Source: Symbiodinium natans (lineage: Eukaryota > Sar > Dinophyceae > Suessiales > Symbiodiniaceae). Taken from it: a stretch of DNA of 37,500 nucleotides. The position numbers were made by a program, and so were the translations under genes. Position 1 is the first letter of the stretch. Every line of letters begins with the position of its first letter. The notes beneath the pieces are model-generated. The model saw only the letters and a program-made list of their open reading frames with translations. It searched no databases and was not told the origin of the DNA. The stretch covers positions 980,906 through 1,018,405 of the forward strand of contig CAJNDS010002146.1 of the NCBI GenBank assembly GCA_905221605.1. The letters are read 5' to 3'. Shown piece after piece: positions 36,632-37,500 of the stretch.

Positions 36632-36841
36632 AGGTCCATGGTACTTCGTAACTAAGTATAACTGTACTTGTAACCGTACTTATAACCATATTAGGGCACT
36701 TCAGGGGCTTATAAGTGGGTTATGAGTACAGCTAGAATCGGTTAGTAAGTACCCCTAAAGCCTAAACCCTAAAACCTAAAGCCTAAAGCCGAAAGCCTAA
36801 AGCCTAAACCCTAGGGTAATACGTACCATGAACCTCCAAGT
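36632..36841. mobile_element. Family A element interrupted by telomere-type repeats
   Basis: The left arm starts AGGTCCATGGTACTTCG and the right inner arm (GAATCGGTTAGTAAGTACC) reaches 36753. It is then interrupted by about 68 bp of CCTAAAG/CCTAAAC units and resumes as CGTACCATGAACCTCCAAGT. GTACC is present on both sides of the insertion. Confidence 0.85.
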
Positions 36842-36930
36842 GCAGCTTGCAGCCCAGATTGCTCACATCTTTTGATGGGCAACTGCATTCCCGGCGGGCG
36901 AGGGCCGCCACCCTGTGCAACAAACAAATG
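36842..36930 (-). CDS. Exon-like island, minus strand
   Basis: The open frame reads [20 protein letters not shown], then [14 protein letters not shown]. It lies between a family A element and the microsatellite. Confidence 0.25.
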
Positions 36931-36937
36931 ATGCGCG

Positions 36938-37500
36938 CGAGAGGTGTGTGTCTGTGTGTCTGTGTGTCTCTGTGTCTGTGCGTGTCTGTGCGTGTCTGTG
37001 TGTGTCTGTGTGTCTGTGTGTCTGTGTGTCTGTGTGTCTGTGTGTCTGTGTGTCTGTGTGTCTGTGTGTCTCTGTGTCTCTGTGTCTCTGTGTCTGTGCG
37101 TGTCTGTGCGTGTCTGTGTGTGTCTGTGTGTCTGTGAGTCTGTGTGTCTGTGTGTCTGTGCGTGTCTGTGCGTGTCTGTGTGTCTGTGTGTCTGTGTGTC
37201 TCTGTGTCTGTGCGTGTCTGTGCGTGTCTGTGCGTGTCTGTGCGTGTCTGTGCGTGTCTGTGCGTGTCTGTGCGTGTCTGTGCGTGTCTGTGCGTGTCTG
37301 AGCGTGTCTGTGCGTGTCTGTGCGTGTCTGTGCGTGTCTGTGCGTGTCTGTGCGTGTCTGTGCGTGTCTGTGCGTGTCTGTGCGTGTCTGTGCGTGTCTG
37401 TGCGTGTCTGTGCGTGTCTGTGCGTGTCTGTGCGTGTCTGTGCGTGTCTGTGCGTGTCTGTGGGTGTCTGTGTGTTTGTGTGTCTGTGTGTGTTTGTGTC
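36938..37500. repeat. GTCTGTG microsatellite
   Basis: Begins as (TGTGTCTG)n with TGTCTC variants, then from about 37200 becomes a nearly pure 10-mer CGTGTCTGTG for over 250 bp. It returns to GTGTCTGTGT at the window end, where it continues beyond the sequence. The Cys/Val-rich open frames over it are repeat artefacts. Confidence 0.98.

Noticed and set aside
36847-37301. Long Cys/Val/Ser open frames over the end of the window
   Set aside because: They are translations of the GTCTGTG microsatellite; all frames are open because the unit lacks stops.

Overview
This is nuclear DNA of a eukaryotic microbe. The best guess is a dinoflagellate or a close alveolate relative, but another TTTAGGG-type alga cannot be excluded. 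The evidence is: dozens of interstitial arrays of the plant/alga-type telomere heptamer TTTAGGG/CCCTAAA; genes cut by short introns of about 60-82 nt (a few longer), several of which read best as GC-AG rather than GT-AG; and a KH-domain RNA-binding protein gene. I saw no bacterial operon, rRNA, tRNA or CRISPR array, and no spliced-leader sequence.

Layout. 1-4200: fold-back elements, telomere-type arrays and two spliced genes on the minus strand, an unknown gene at 1961-2652 and a four-exon KH gene at 3096-4141. 4200-15000: almost entirely repeats (TTTAGGG, TTTTAGGG, TTGAGGG and GGGGTTATA arrays, fold-back elements, long G runs). Between them sit non-repeat islands of 60-150 bp, many with exon-like open frames on either strand. 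15190-15989: a probable secreted Gly/Thr/Ser-repeat protein. 16400-18700: several palindromic element families. 18700-26300: the main gene-rich block, with a three-exon minus gene (20761-21604), a duplicated segment with plus-strand exons (21661-24388), and a seven-exon minus gene (24866-26289) that converges on the plus-strand gene. 26500-28700: a cluster of short GC-rich hairpins, one clear minus exon, and a degraded gene broken by a 23-bp triplication. 28700-36900: again repeats, at least six palindromic element families and exon-like islands. 36938-37500: a GTCTGTG microsatellite running off the window.

The genes do not form a recognisable pathway. The most interesting feature is architectural. 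Telomere-type repeats appear inside putative introns, next to 3' splice sites and inside older palindromic elements (one insertion is flanked by a 5-bp duplication), and there are inward-facing telomere junctions like those left by end fusions. Exon models rest on reading frame, splice dinucleotides and phase continuity only. None has been checked against transcripts, and the single-island exon calls are weak because any 90-bp stretch has a fair chance of an open frame.
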